Positions 28,488 to 37,357 of a DNA stretch of 64,000 nucleotides are shown here, in pieces (the first letter of the stretch is position 1; every line of letters starts with the position of its first letter). The notes under the pieces are model-generated. The model saw only the letters and a program-made list of their open reading frames with translations, was not told where the DNA came from and did no database searches. Position numbers and translations under genes: made by a program. Origin of the DNA: Martinezella lusitana (GTDB lineage: Bacteria > Pseudomonadota > Alphaproteobacteria > Rhizobiales > Rhizobiaceae); the NCBI RefSeq assembly GCF_010668395.1, contig NZ_WUEY01000007.1:1-64000 (forward strand), read 5' to 3'.

Positions 28488-29996
28488 ATGAGCGCGTCCG
28501 TATCCAATCTTCTTAAAAGCTCGCTGATCAGCATGGCAGCGACATTCATATCTCTGGCCGCAGGCTTCGCGAGCAGTATCATCGCAGCTCGTCTGCTGGG
28601 TCCAGCAGGTTCTGGCAAGGTCGCTTATGCACTATGGGTTGTAACATCAGCCGCCGCACTGGCGGACATGGGCCTGCCTCAGACCTTGCTGCGCAATGCA
28701 GGCAGCCTCTCGGGCGACGGCAATGCATGGAAAGCACTCGTCGGCAGCGCATTGCGCAGCTTTTTCATTTCGGTCTGCATGGTGGGTGCCGCCATTCTTC
28801 TGTTTGCCGCAATCACTTACGCTCACCGCGACGCACGCCATGCCTGGTTCTGGCTGGTTACCGGGGTTCTCTTCCTGAGCTATGCCTTCTACGTTTTCTC
28901 GACGGCCGTGGCTCGCGGAAGAAATCAATTCGGTCAAACGGCTCGCACCACCCTTCTGGGCGGCGCGATGCAAGTTCCGCTTGTCTTCGCCGGAGCATGG
29001 TTGCTGGGCCCGACAGGGGCATTGATCGGCTACGTCGCCCGCTACTTACCGCAAGCACTGAAATTGCGCAGCTACATCGATCCGACGACAAAACGCTCGC
29101 AAGGCACTCTGACGCCGGAAATGCTGCGCTACGGCCGTTACATGTGGTTCAGCGACCTCATCGAGATTCTTGTCCTTTCCCGTATCGAATTTCTCTTTCT
29201 CGGCGTTTTTCTCTCTCCGACCAGCATCGGTTACTTCGCCGCGGGCCTCGGTCTGGCCGGTCTCATCGAACAGATCATGCTCCAGATCTCGCCGGCATTG
29301 ATTGTCGGCTTCACCGAGGCACACACACGAAATGACCAGCAGGCGCTTGATGCTGCCTATGCTCGCGTTATCCGCATAGTCGCCTTGGTCATGCTGCCGA
29401 TCAGCCTGGGTGGAGCAACCATCATGCCCGAGCTTTTGCCGCTGATTTTCGGCGATGTTTTCGAGCCTGCGGTTCCTGCGGCGGCCACCCTGCTTGCCTT
29501 TGTCTGGCTCGCAGGTCTCTCTGTGATCCCATGGGGTATAATCGGCGCTTCGGGACGAAGCGCTGTTTTGCTTCGGGTACAAATCGCAAGCGGCGTATCG
29601 ACAATATTCCTGCTGACCATCTTCGTTCCCCTGCTAGGCCTCGAAGGCGCCGCTCTTGCTCGGGCAACGATCGTCACGCTCACGTTCATCTTACTGGGCT
29701 GGATGGCCCGAAGACATGTCCGAGTGGTGGTCCCCATCGCAGTATTGGCAAAAACGATGCTTGCCGCACTTCTTTGCGCAGGTGCCGCAGGCATCGCGGT
29801 CTATAGTCTCGATGGACCGGCCGCGCTTGCAAGCGCCATCCCAGCCGGAGCAATCGCCTATATCCTGGCAATCCGCTTTCTGCGCCTGGTCACGCCCGAG
29901 GATATTCGGATCCTGATGGATACGGCCGGACAGAAGCTGCCCGGAGCATCACGTCCGATCGCCAATCGGTTACTGAATTTTCTAGCGCCGGGCTGA
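28488..29996 (+). CDS. Polysaccharide flippase (Wzx/MATE-like, MOP superfamily)
   Basis: This 502-residue integral membrane protein has about 12-14 hydrophobic helices. The N-terminal block AATFISLAAGFASSIIAARLLGPAGSG is the standard first-helix motif of Wzx/RfbX flippases. It would move lipid-linked oligosaccharide repeat units across the inner membrane. It lies divergently to the TupA-like gene and converges on the GumK-like glycosyltransferase, so it is the export component of a small surface polysaccharide cluster. Confidence 0.9.
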   Translation: MSASVSNLLKSSLISMAATFISLAAGFASSIIAARLLGPAGSGKVAYALWVVTSAAALADMGLPQTLLRNAGSLSGDGNAWKALVGSALRSFFISVCMVGAAILLFAAITYAHRDARHAWFWLVTGVLFLSYAFYVFSTAVARGRNQFGQTARTTLLGGAMQVPLVFAGAWLLGPTGALIGYVARYLPQALKLRSYIDPTTKRSQGTLTPEMLRYGRYMWFSDLIEILVLSRIEFLFLGVFLSPTSIGYFAAGLGLAGLIEQIMLQISPALIVGFTEAHTRNDQQALDAAYARVIRIVALVMLPISLGGATIMPELLPLIFGDVFEPAVPAAATLLAFVWLAGLSVIPWGIIGASGRSAVLLRVQIASGVSTIFLLTIFVPLLGLEGAALARATIVTLTFILLGWMARRHVRVVVPIAVLAKTMLAALLCAGAAGIAVYSLDGPAALASAIPAGAIAYILAIRFLRLVTPEDIRILMDTAGQKLPGASRPIANRLLNFLAPG

Positions 29997-30001
29997 GCGG
30001 G

Positions 30002-31162
30002 TCACTGCGTTTCGAAGGCGGCCGCCAAGGTTTGGCGCGCAACCGCATCCCACGTCATTATCCCATCCCGGAAAGCGGCAGAACGCCGCATCGCCAAAGC
30101 CGCATCGATCTTTTCTCGCCACGCAGTCTCTCCGTCAAGGCGATAAGCAATGCCGTTGGCTCGGGCGAAGGGAACAAGATCAGGCAACAGGATCGGCAGG
30201 CCACAATAGCTGTATTGCGCAAGCTTCAAACTCGATTCCGCGAGATAGACCTCATCTGCCGTGAGGCGATAGGGAGCAATACCGAAGTCCGCATGTTGCA
30301 GATAAGGAACGATGCTTTCGAAGTCCCGTTCACCATAGATCGTCACGTTTGGCTGCGCCCAACCATTCCATGCGGCGCCGAAAACGTGGAAATTTACGTC
30401 CGGAGCAGCCGCCGCCATGGCGGCGACCGAAGCCTGATCAAAGAGCATGTTGCCGATGGAAACAGCATTGCGACTGCCGGATCGATATGGCGACGGCTGC
30501 TCGCGATCAAATAACGCGGCGTCAACGCCTTGAGGAATGACCCGAACACGTCCTCCCGGTGGGAGCAGCGCACCCAACCGTTTCGAAGGAACGCAGACGG
30601 CATCGAAACGTCCGATCTGGTCGGCTTGAATATGCTGGAGCACGGGTGCGGCCCCTATGCTGCGCAGCAGGTCACGGCAAAAATACAAAGTGCGTGCCGC
30701 CGAATTAAGCTTTTTGACCTTGTTGAAGAAGGCGAGCGCGGAGCCGCTCTCAATCAGTACCAGATCTGCATCTGCAACGGCGCGCCGCGCAAAATGCGGA
30801 AGATAGCGGCCATAAAGCCGAAAGAGTATCGCATTTGCTGCATTCAGAAAGCGATTGCCGGAACTGAACGCATGCAATGGCGGGAGGTAGGCACCCGCTC
30901 TCAGGTTGGTCGCTACGGTCTGGAACCGGTTCCCTTGATCTTGGTACAAGGCACGAAAGCGTGGACGATCCTTGAGCAAGGTCAGCCAACTGTGCCCTAT
31001 GGTGACAAAATCGACTTCATGTCCCTGCTCGGCCCAACGAGATGCGATAAAGTGGATCGACGCTTTGCGATAGCCGCGCAGAAATGCATGCGAGGTCAGA
31101 ATAACGATCTTTCGCGGTCGCTCGATGCCACTTGTGGCCAGCTCCGATTTCCCGTTTGCCAA
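30002..31162 (-). CDS. GumK-like glucuronosyltransferase (GT70 family)
   Basis: The 386-residue protein resembles Xanthomonas GumK along its length. It has the N-terminal acceptor domain with SHAFLRGYRKASIHFIASRW, then ADLVLIESGSALAFFNKVKK, VRVIPQGVDAALF (hinge/linker), SIGNMLFDQ, VNFHVFGAAWNGW, YGERDFESIVPYLQHADFGI and the donor-site VYLAESSLKLAQYSYCGLPI. GumK transfers glucuronate from UDP-GlcA to a membrane lipid-linked oligosaccharide at the cytoplasmic face. Donor specificity here is inferred from family. The gene converges tail to tail on the flippase with 5 bases between stops. Confidence 0.87.
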   Translation of the reverse strand: MANGKSELATSGIERPRKIVILTSHAFLRGYRKASIHFIASRWAEQGHEVDFVTIGHSWLTLLKDRPRFRALYQDQGNRFQTVATNLRAGAYLPPLHAFSSGNRFLNAANAILFRLYGRYLPHFARRAVADADLVLIESGSALAFFNKVKKLNSAARTLYFCRDLLRSIGAAPVLQHIQADQIGRFDAVCVPSKRLGALLPPGGRVRVIPQGVDAALFDREQPSPYRSGSRNAVSIGNMLFDQASVAAMAAAAPDVNFHVFGAAWNGWAQPNVTIYGERDFESIVPYLQHADFGIAPYRLTADEVYLAESSLKLAQYSYCGLPILLPDLVPFARANGIAYRLDGETAWREKIDAALAMRRSAAFRDGIMTWDAVARQTLAAAFETQ

Positions 31163-31489
31163 ACGCAGTCCCCAACAGCAACCCTCGGTCGGTTCAATTC
31201 ATGACCGACATCAGAACGTCGATGCGGTCGCGGCAGCGGACAATCATGTCCGGGGCGCTAATCGCCGCAACCAAAGCCCGATCTTCGAGGATAAGAACCA
31301 CAGAGCGTCTAACATGCGGTTAAAGTTGCAGCATCAATCAGCACATTATTAGGTTGCATTCATTGGATTTGACCGGGATCGACGTGAGGGCCATCGATGT
31401 GGTTTAGGCCACTTTGCCTCCGCTTGCTTAGATGAAGCGAACAGGTCATTGATAGGGCTCTATAATGTCCCGCCAGAGGAATGCTCAGC
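31163..31489. other. Intergenic region, divergent promoters expected
   Basis: This stretch separates the GumK-like gene (minus) from the lyase gene (plus) and holds no convincing ORF. Its right half is AT-richer, and TATAATG at 31461-31467 could be a -10 element for the lyase. No strong repeats or hairpins were found. Confidence 0.4.
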
Positions 31490-32458
31490 ATGAACGCAAA
31501 ATACGCACTGCCCGCCATTCTGGCCTGCACCTGCGCAGCAACACCAACTCTGGCGGACAATCCGGCGCAACTGGTACTGCGGGACGGCTTCGATGGTACG
31601 GATTTTGCACCATCCGGGCACCTCTATTATCGAGACAACTTTGAGCAAAAAGCAGGGACGGTCGAATTTCAATCGGAAGTAAAGCGCACCGGTACCGGAG
31701 CGCTGAAGCTGAGCGTCAAGCCATTCTGCCCGCCGGGTAAAGCAAATTGCAGCGAGAGAGCAGAAATCTGGGAGCGCACCAAATATCGCGTGCCCTACGA
31801 TCAGGGAGTTTGGTACGGCTTTGCCGTGAAGTTCGCCGATCCCATTCCTTCCGGCGATCACCGCTATCTCATTGCACAGTGGAAACGGGAGATCGGGCCG
31901 AACGCAAAAGGCGACTTCAGTCCCTTCCTGGCACTGAGACTCAACAACGGTAAGCTCTTCGCAACGGTTGAAACCAACTATGTTGCGCCCATCAAGAAAC
32001 AAGAGGCTGGAAGCGACAACAAGGCCTGCCACGACGGCGAAACGCCGGTCTGGTTCCGTCAGGACACCAATCAAATGCGTGCATTGGTCGCCACAGATGG
32101 CAATTGGGCTGAAAGCGACGGCGAAGAATTTACCGGATGCACGGATGCAATAAAAGTAGTCGATCGCGGCAACAAGCTGCCGACGCCAGCATCGGGATGG
32201 ATAGATTTTGCCATCTACAGCAAGCCCGGCCCGGATGGGTCAGGTCACATTGAAATATTCGCCAACAATAAATGGATTGTTACCGTAACCGGCCACATTG
32301 GACACGCAGACAGTGGACTAGGAAAGAATCAATATTTCAAATTCGGCCCCTATCGCGCAGCCGACACCACGGTATGGACGCTATACTATGACGATTTTCG
32401 TCGCTCGCCCTATTGTGCCGATGTGTTGTCGGATACCACCCTTTGCCCGATGAAATAA
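31490..32458 (+). CDS. Secreted polysaccharide lyase (PF14099-like jelly roll)
   Basis: This 322-residue protein has a Sec signal peptide ending TPTLA|DNPAQL and a beta-jelly-roll lyase domain. Diagnostic parts are LVLRDGFDGTDF, the CSERAEIWERTKY block (the RAE motif seen in PF14099 and heparin-lyase-like folds), GVWYGFAVKFADPIPSGDHRYLIAQWKRE, and the C-terminal FKFGPYRAADTTVWTLYYDDFR. Such enzymes cleave uronate-containing polysaccharide by beta-elimination. AGAGGA at 31475-31480 places the start at ATG 31490 rather than 31481. Next to a GumK-like glucuronosyltransferase it may trim the glucuronate-containing glycan made here, which is inference. Confidence 0.82.
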   Translation: MNAKYALPAILACTCAATPTLADNPAQLVLRDGFDGTDFAPSGHLYYRDNFEQKAGTVEFQSEVKRTGTGALKLSVKPFCPPGKANCSERAEIWERTKYRVPYDQGVWYGFAVKFADPIPSGDHRYLIAQWKREIGPNAKGDFSPFLALRLNNGKLFATVETNYVAPIKKQEAGSDNKACHDGETPVWFRQDTNQMRALVATDGNWAESDGEEFTGCTDAIKVVDRGNKLPTPASGWIDFAIYSKPGPDGSGHIEIFANNKWIVTVTGHIGHADSGLGKNQYFKFGPYRAADTTVWTLYYDDFRRSPYCADVLSDTTLCPMK

Positions 32459-32584
32459 GAGGCAACCAGACCCGGCCATCGCTGCCAATAGAGTAAGAGG
32501 CAAGTCTGCGAGCATTTTTTTACAGTGAGACTGAACTTTTTTCCGTCTCAATAGTTATCCTTTTTCGTGAAGGAGGCGACCGAA

Positions 32585-32881
32585 ATGCTTACGACCCATC
32601 GCGATTGCAAACAGCATGTGAAGAGGAATGCAATACCGTCACTCGGTGAGATCGAGGGCCGAGTTGCCGTTCTGGAGATCGTAGCTCAATCTGCGCTGAC
32701 GCACGTCTTCGATGAAGGTGAAGTCGACATCGACACGGTTCTATTGGCACAGATTCGTCGCGCGATGCATCACAAGTGCAGAGAGCTGAAGCTCGACGGA
32801 GAAGACACGGCGTCGGCACTTTCATATGCCGAGGAGCTGATTGAGGCCGCGGTCAAGGCGTCTCTTCCCGTTCACCAATGA
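32585..32881 (+). CDS. Small hypothetical protein
   Basis: This 98-residue, acidic-to-neutral, mostly helical protein has no recognised family. The frame opens at GTG 32567, but AAGGAGG at 32570-32576 places translation at ATG 32585. It reads LGEIEGRVAVLEIVAQSALTHVF in the middle and ends with a helix EELIEAAVKASLPVHQ. It overlaps the next small ORF in an ATGA junction, which supports both as real. Confidence 0.65.
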   Translation: MLTTHRDCKQHVKRNAIPSLGEIEGRVAVLEIVAQSALTHVFDEGEVDIDTVLLAQIRRAMHHKCRELKLDGEDTASALSYAEELIEAAVKASLPVHQ

Positions 32882-33024
32882 TGCCTTCTGGGCCAAGGCT
32901 CGCCTTATCCCTTCTGGTGGCGCTGGCAATTATGCTCGGCGCCCTGCTGTTTGTTGACCCGCACGACAGAAAAGACGGCTTCACACATCCGGCTCAGACC
33001 GAGAAGCATCGAGTCCTGCAGTGA
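32878..33024 (+). CDS. Small single-pass membrane protein
   Basis: This 48-residue ORF begins in an ATGA overlap with the upstream gene stop. It has a basic N-terminus (MMPSGPRLA) and one hydrophobic helix (LSLLVALAIMLGALLFV, about 9-25), then a polar tail ending HRVLQ. Translational coupling and the clean membrane segment support it despite its size. Function is unknown. Confidence 0.5.
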   Translation: MMPSGPRLALSLLVALAIMLGALLFVDPHDRKDGFTHPAQTEKHRVLQ

Positions 33025-33182
33025 TGTGCCGAAACGAACTGCTGTTACATTAAGATACAGGCACCCACTCCCTGTCAGGCGACGTTAACGTCCCGCGATG
33101 AACGCGGTTGCAAATTTCCAAAACCAAAGCAGTGTTCGCTTTAACCCACCCGGGTCAGCTCCAACAATGAATGGTGTAGCGA

Positions 33183-33389
33183 ATGTCTATGATGGTCAAC
33201 GCGCCGCTTTATCCCGATGACATTGATGTCCTCGCAGGCGCTCTTTTCGCCTGGTGCGCCGAGCGCAGCATAAGATTGCACAGTCAGGAAGGCCTGTCGG
33301 CGGCCAACGTGGCTATCGATCTCTACGATGCCGGCTATCAAACACAAGATCAGCTTCTGGGCGCTTTGCATGCCTATGAATCTCATTGA
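33183..33389 (+). CDS. Small hypothetical protein
   Basis: This 68-residue ORF reads MSMMVNAPLYPDDIDVLAGA and continues with LFAWCAERSIRLHSQEG and YDAGYQTQDQLLGALHAYE. It is compact and helix-rich, with codon use like the neighbours. No family recognised. A perfect hairpin follows 55 bases after the stop. Confidence 0.55.
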   Translation: MSMMVNAPLYPDDIDVLAGALFAWCAERSIRLHSQEGLSAANVAIDLYDAGYQTQDQLLGALHAYESH

Positions 33390-33444
33390 GGATCAAGGCT
33401 AGGCAGCCCGTTTTCGGATTCGTAAAACCATGGCACCACTCTGC

Positions 33445-33467
33445 CAACCGAAGCGCGGCTTCGGTTG
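33445..33467. terminator. Terminator-like hairpin between convergent genes
   Basis: CAACCGAAGC and GCTTCGGTTG form a perfect 10-bp stem with a GCG loop, followed on the plus strand by TTGTTG. It lies between the 68-residue ORF and the sugar isomerase gene. The U-run is poor, so strength is uncertain. Confidence 0.6.
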
Positions 33468-33486
33468 TTGTTGTGGAACGCTCTGA

Positions 33487-34332
33487 CTATGGCGCCACAT
33501 CCCTTAGAACATTCGCGATGCAGTCCCGCTCTTCAAGTATGCCGGACCATTCGTCCTGATGGTATGTCGAGTCATAAATCAGGGTGAAAGGGCCGCCATA
33601 GCCGGCTGCCCTGGAAAGCACGACGCAACGGGTATAGTCCTCTGCGTCGAGACCGGTCACTGAATAATGCCCCTTTGCATGGCAAAGCTCGGCGCGACCC
33701 ATGATCTTTGCGAGGTCGTCGTATTTGTCGGCGCCCTCCCAATTGCCAAAGTCCCCGTTGAGACCGACTTTGCCATCCAATGCATCCAGAATTCGATGAA
33801 CCTCTGCTGGTCCCGGCAAGAGGGCAAACCAGTTTTCTATGACGAGACGGATCCCTGCCTCAGCGGCGAATTCGGCCAGCCGGCGCAGATGATCCTCCGC
33901 CAAGGTCAGAGCAGCATCTGTTGGCCGAGCTTTCCCGGCTATCACGCGCATGTTTTCTGCTCCAAGAGCCACGGCAACATCGATCCAGCCGGCCATCCAT
34001 TCGGCATCGCGCTGGCCCGTTTCAGGATTGCTGAGATCCCCGTCTTCGACCAGCAGCGTCTGAACTTTCACGCCAGCTTTTTCAGCAGCCTTGCGAAAAT
34101 CGGCAAGATAATCCGGAAGGAGACTCGGCAAATGAAAGGAACAGATCTCGAGCCGAAACACGCCATGATCGGCACATTGCCGCGGCACGTCGATCAGTTC
34201 GATTGTGCCCTCACCGTAAGTCGGTTGACGGGCGGGATGCGAACGATCGCCGGGCTTATAAGGATAGGTGGAGCCGAGCGCGCGATGCAATGACCACGTT
34301 GAAACCGCAAAACGATCCGATAGATCAACCAT
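33487..34332 (-). CDS. Sugar phosphate isomerase/epimerase family TIM-barrel protein
   Basis: This 281-residue protein is a xylose-isomerase-like TIM barrel (AP endonuclease 2 superfamily). Supporting segments are FAVSTWSLHRALG, FRLEICSFHLPSL, NMRVIAGKARP, IRLVIENWFALLPG (metal-ligand Glu on beta5), VGLNGDFGNWEG and LCHAKGHYS. Members isomerise or epimerise free or phosphorylated sugars such as inosose or allulose. It is the last gene of host character before the prophage block. Confidence 0.85.
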   Translation of the reverse strand: MVDLSDRFAVSTWSLHRALGSTYPYKPGDRSHPARQPTYGEGTIELIDVPRQCADHGVFRLEICSFHLPSLLPDYLADFRKAAEKAGVKVQTLLVEDGDLSNPETGQRDAEWMAGWIDVAVALGAENMRVIAGKARPTDAALTLAEDHLRRLAEFAAEAGIRLVIENWFALLPGPAEVHRILDALDGKVGLNGDFGNWEGADKYDDLAKIMGRAELCHAKGHYSVTGLDAEDYTRCVVLSRAAGYGGPFTLIYDSTYHQDEWSGILEERDCIANVLRDVAP

Positions 34333-34465
34333 AGGGCTTTCCCATTCTTACTGGCCGCAAAAGATAACCAAGACATAGGCTCGCTTACGGCGAGATCAAC
34401 CGAAAACATCCAATGGATTGCATCTCTTGGTCGTATTCCGATCAGCGCATTCAAGTGATAAGCCG

Positions 34466-34795
34466 TCACGGCATTTCATGGCCGCCTTTGACCCATCTGG
34501 AGATGGCATCGAAGACCAGATCGGCAATCCACATTGCGCACACTCCTACAACGAAAGCCGTCGCGTTCATGGCGGCCACATCCTTCTGTGGTAGAGGCCA
34601 GTTGACGGCTCGCAGGTAAAAGAGCGCGGGCTCGGTCAGGTAAGTTGCAGCAAGCGCGCCACAGATCGGCGATGCAACGATCTCGCGCATCGTATATCGG
34701 CGCCTGGAAAGGCCGCGTAAAATCCCGCCGGAGAGGCCAGCGATGACGACTCCGACTTTGATGCCCAATGCATCCAGAAATTCGTGTATCGTCAT
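34466..34795 (-). CDS. Prophage membrane protein, candidate holin
   Basis: This 109-residue protein has hydrophobic segments around 12-25 (VGVVIAGLSGGILRGL), 40-55 (IVASPICGALAATYL) and 75-97. These resemble phage-encoded small membrane proteins found next to endolysins. It is the leftmost gene of the prophage lysis cassette. Holin function is inferred from size, helices and position. Confidence 0.6.
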   Translation of the reverse strand: MTIHEFLDALGIKVGVVIAGLSGGILRGLSRRRYTMREIVASPICGALAATYLTEPALFYLRAVNWPLPQKDVAAMNATAFVVGVCAMWIADLVFDAISRWVKGGHEMP

Positions 34796-34872
34796 CGTTT
34801 TACTCGATCAATGTCTCGGATTTTGAAATGCTGCGGCCCGATTTACCTAGGCTTGCAGCCGGTAAAATGGTC

Positions 34873-35124
34873 TCATCGGTCTACGGGCGGCTGTGGCTTT
34901 ATCAAACCGGCAACACCATCGCGCATGATGTTGACGACGATTTTTATCGTACTCAGAACTGCAACGCCGGCGGCGGCATAGCCTGGGCCGATAAAAGATT
35001 GCGAACATTCCAGCGAGCCGTCGGCAAGTTGTGTGCAACCCGTTGCGAGAAGGACCGCAATCATCAGCGCCGATAGGGCGATCAGAACATTCAACATATT
35101 GTGCAGGGTGTTTGTATTGAACAT
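34873..35124 (-). CDS. Prophage small membrane protein, holin- or lipoprotein-like
   Basis: This 83-residue protein has two hydrophobic segments (about 10-29 and 49-64). The first ends in LATGC, which could be a lipobox, followed by TQLADGSLECSQSF. AAAAGGG lies upstream of the ATG at 35124. It sits between the endolysin and the candidate holin, so a holin or spanin-like lysis role is plausible but not shown. Confidence 0.55.
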   Translation of the reverse strand: MFNTNTLHNMLNVLIALSALMIAVLLATGCTQLADGSLECSQSFIGPGYAAAGVAVLSTIKIVVNIMRDGVAGLIKPQPPVDR

Positions 35125-35246
35125 AGATTTCCCTTTTAAGTAGAATTAAGCTATCCGCCGACACGATGCCGCCGAAACTCTGAGTTCTTGGGATCTGGGC
35201 GCGCTGGGTATCGGCTGTATCTTCGGTAGTCCGACCCCAGGCAAAT

Positions 35247-35879
35247 CTATCGGGCGTGCTCGATCGCTGCCGCAAACTTCTTGGCAAAGCCGGCGATATC
35301 GACGGCGCGATCCGTGCTATTGATAATGCGACGCGCGCCAATCCAGTCGGAACCGATAGCACTGAAGTAATCGGCAAGCTTTTTGCCGGTAAAGCGGCCG
35401 TTGATCATGCCATCGAAAAGGATGTCGATCGCTTTGCGCGGATCAAGAGCCATATCCGGATCATCGACGATGCCGTATTTGGCGTAATTGTCTCGCCCGG
35501 TTATCTGCACAAGACCACGACCACGATAGCGCCAACCGTCACCGCTGGCTTCATCGCCGTTTCCCATACGGTTTGCATAGGCGCGGTTGGCAATCCGCTG
35601 CGGCTGACGAGAATAAGCAGCAGCCTGCTCGATATTGAAATACTTTCCGAATGTTGCTCGGAGGCCGGCCGCCGAATAGTTCAAATTTTCCGAGACGGCA
35701 CACATGGTATTGTCCGTCTCGTGATAGACAGTTGCCAACATGTAAGCCAGCCAGCGAGGATCGAAGGAGGTCATCTCCCATCCGGCAAGGATTGCCTCCA
35801 TACCGTTGACCTGCTTTGTCGACAGGCGCCCGCCAAATAATGACGGGCGCACCGTCGCGAAGAATTTCGCGTGGTCCAT
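35247..35879 (-). CDS. Phage endolysin, GH19 chitinase/lysozyme family
   Basis: The product is 210 residues. The diagnostic GH19-endolysin segments are WLAYMLATVYHETDNTM (catalytic Glu region near residue 54) and DGWRYRGRGLVQITGRDNYAKYG. It would hydrolyse the glycan strands of peptidoglycan during lysis. The frame stays open to 35951, but AAAGGAC precedes the ATG at 35879, and that start (MDHAKFF) fits family N-termini. There is no signal peptide, so a holin would be needed. Confidence 0.88.
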   Translation of the reverse strand: MDHAKFFATVRPSLFGGRLSTKQVNGMEAILAGWEMTSFDPRWLAYMLATVYHETDNTMCAVSENLNYSAAGLRATFGKYFNIEQAAAYSRQPQRIANRAYANRMGNGDEASGDGWRYRGRGLVQITGRDNYAKYGIVDDPDMALDPRKAIDILFDGMINGRFTGKKLADYFSAIGSDWIGARRIINSTDRAVDIAGFAKKFAAAIEHAR

Positions 35880-36040
35880 GTCCTTTATTCCGATTCCAAT
35901 GATAGAATTTATACTGCAGAACGCGGATGGGACGCTTAGCGCAAACATCATCCGTTGAAGCCGGCTGCCCTCATGACCAAGCCCGATTTGGCTTTCACAT
36001 TGGCCTCCGCCCAGGTGAAGAGCGGCGCCGGGGCCCAGGC

Positions 36041-36250
36041 CTATCGAACCGACTCACTCACCTGTTGCTCCGAGTCGTCGGCTCGAGGCGTTTCTGATTC
36101 ATCGACCTTGCCGGGGGATGCAACCGCGCGCAATTGGGCCTCCTTCTCGGCAAGTTGTTCGGCAAGGCGATCAACCGCCTTGGCGTAAACCTCGACCTCG
36201 CCTTGGAGTAACTCGACCTGCTTCTTGAGAGAATTCGCATAGGTAGACAT
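36041..36250 (-). CDS. Small coiled-coil phage protein
   Basis: This 69-residue protein has a continuous heptad-like helix (LKKQVELLQGEVEVYAKAVD, then RLAEQLAEKEAQLR; about 8-42) and a charged disordered tail. AAGGAG is 6 bases before the ATG. It lies between the endolysin and tail accessory genes. The role is unknown; it may be a small trimerisation or accessory factor. Confidence 0.6.
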   Translation of the reverse strand: MSTYANSLKKQVELLQGEVEVYAKAVDRLAEQLAEKEAQLRAVASPGKVDESETPRADDSEQQVSESVR

Positions 36251-36260
36251 TCATGGCTCC

Positions 36261-36929
36261 TTAGACAGTCGATGCCATCGCATCGCCGGACGGCCAGGCG
36301 AAGGCGTCGATTTCGGCCGTGGTGGTGATGGTGCCGGCGACGATCCGGCTGTTGACTTCGCCCTCGGCGGCGAAAGCCGCCTGGACATGCGCGCCGACCG
36401 CATTGGCGATCGCGGTCATCTGCGCTGCCGTCAGCTCGACAAAGCCGGCCGCAGTCTTGAACTTCACCGTCACCTCCGGGTTCGCCTGCACATAGTTGTA
36501 GGCTCCGGTGATCAGCGATTGGCTTCCCCGATCGGTCATGACGGACATGCCATTGATGACGATGCCGCCCGTCTCGACGGCATAGCGTTTGGACGCGGCG
36601 TAGGCATAGAGATCGACGGGTGCCGGTTCCGGAGACCAGCCGGCGACGACGGCCAGAAGGCTTGACGGCGTTTCCGGCCAATCCTCGGTCGAGCCGACCA
36701 GGCCCGCTTCCTTGTTGTTGAGCTGATCGAGAATGGCCTCCTTGTCCGCAGCATCCAGTCCGGATGTGATCTTGGCGGCGAGCGCAAGCCAGAAGTCCGG
36801 CACATTGTAGATCTGCTGTCGGCCAAGCCAGAAGGCGGCGCAAGCCATCCAGCGATCGGCCTTGCTCTCCGATCGAGCCGCAAGCAGCGCCTCGACCATC
36901 GGTTCATACATGCTGTCTATGCGATACAT
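36261..36929 (-). CDS. Phage protein with C-terminal DUF4376 domain
   Basis: This 222-residue protein has an N-terminal helical region (MYRIDSMYEPMVEALLAARS) and a C-terminal DUF4376-type domain (about 130-222, RYAVETGGIVINGMSV through NAVGAHVQAAFAAEGEVNSR). DUF4376 proteins are common in phage tail-fibre regions, often as fibre or assembly components. An upstream open stretch to 37085 is discounted because AAAGGA directly precedes the ATG at 36929. Confidence 0.75.
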   Translation of the reverse strand: MYRIDSMYEPMVEALLAARSESKADRWMACAAFWLGRQQIYNVPDFWLALAAKITSGLDAADKEAILDQLNNKEAGLVGSTEDWPETPSSLLAVVAGWSPEPAPVDLYAYAASKRYAVETGGIVINGMSVMTDRGSQSLITGAYNYVQANPEVTVKFKTAAGFVELTAAQMTAIANAVGAHVQAAFAAEGEVNSRIVAGTITTTAEIDAFAWPSGDAMASTV

Positions 36930-36946
36930 GGTAGTCCTTTCCTTCG

Positions 36947-37357
36947 TTAGGCTTGGGCAAAAGTACGCACGGCCCGCCAATCGATGACGGTGGCGGCGCG
37001 GATTTCGGGGGCGGTTTTGGCGGCGGCAAGGGCGGCATTCGCCGATCGGCGGATCGCTTCGATCATCTGCGAGCCGACTTTCCAATGCTGGTCGCGCGTT
37101 AGAATTTCGGCCGCTTTCTCGAAACGGCTAACGCCATCTTCGGCTGCCTCGGCCGCGATGTGAGGCGTCTCGCCCTCCGGCACATTGTGGTAGTCGGCTG
37201 CAATCCGCTGCGCCTCGGCAAGCTTCACGGCATAGACCGCTTCCTGACCCGGCGTGAGCGTGATGAAGAGAGCGCGGGCCTGGCTGACCTGATGGTCTAT
37301 GTCGGCCTGCGCCTGGATGCGTTCCCGGGTGGGATCGGCGAGCACGTTAAACTGCAT
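36947..37357 (-). CDS. Phage tail-fibre accessory protein
   Basis: This 136-residue, largely helical protein starts MQFNVLADPTRERIQAQADI and has ALFITLTPGQEAVYAVKLAEA, a block shared with small phage proteins next to fibre genes. It overlaps the stop of the preceding minus-strand gene by 11 bases. Role as fibre assembly or bridging protein is inferred from location. Confidence 0.6.
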   Translation of the reverse strand: MQFNVLADPTRERIQAQADIDHQVSQARALFITLTPGQEAVYAVKLAEAQRIAADYHNVPEGETPHIAAEAAEDGVSRFEKAAEILTRDQHWKVGSQMIEAIRRSANAALAAAKTAPEIRAATVIDWRAVRTFAQA

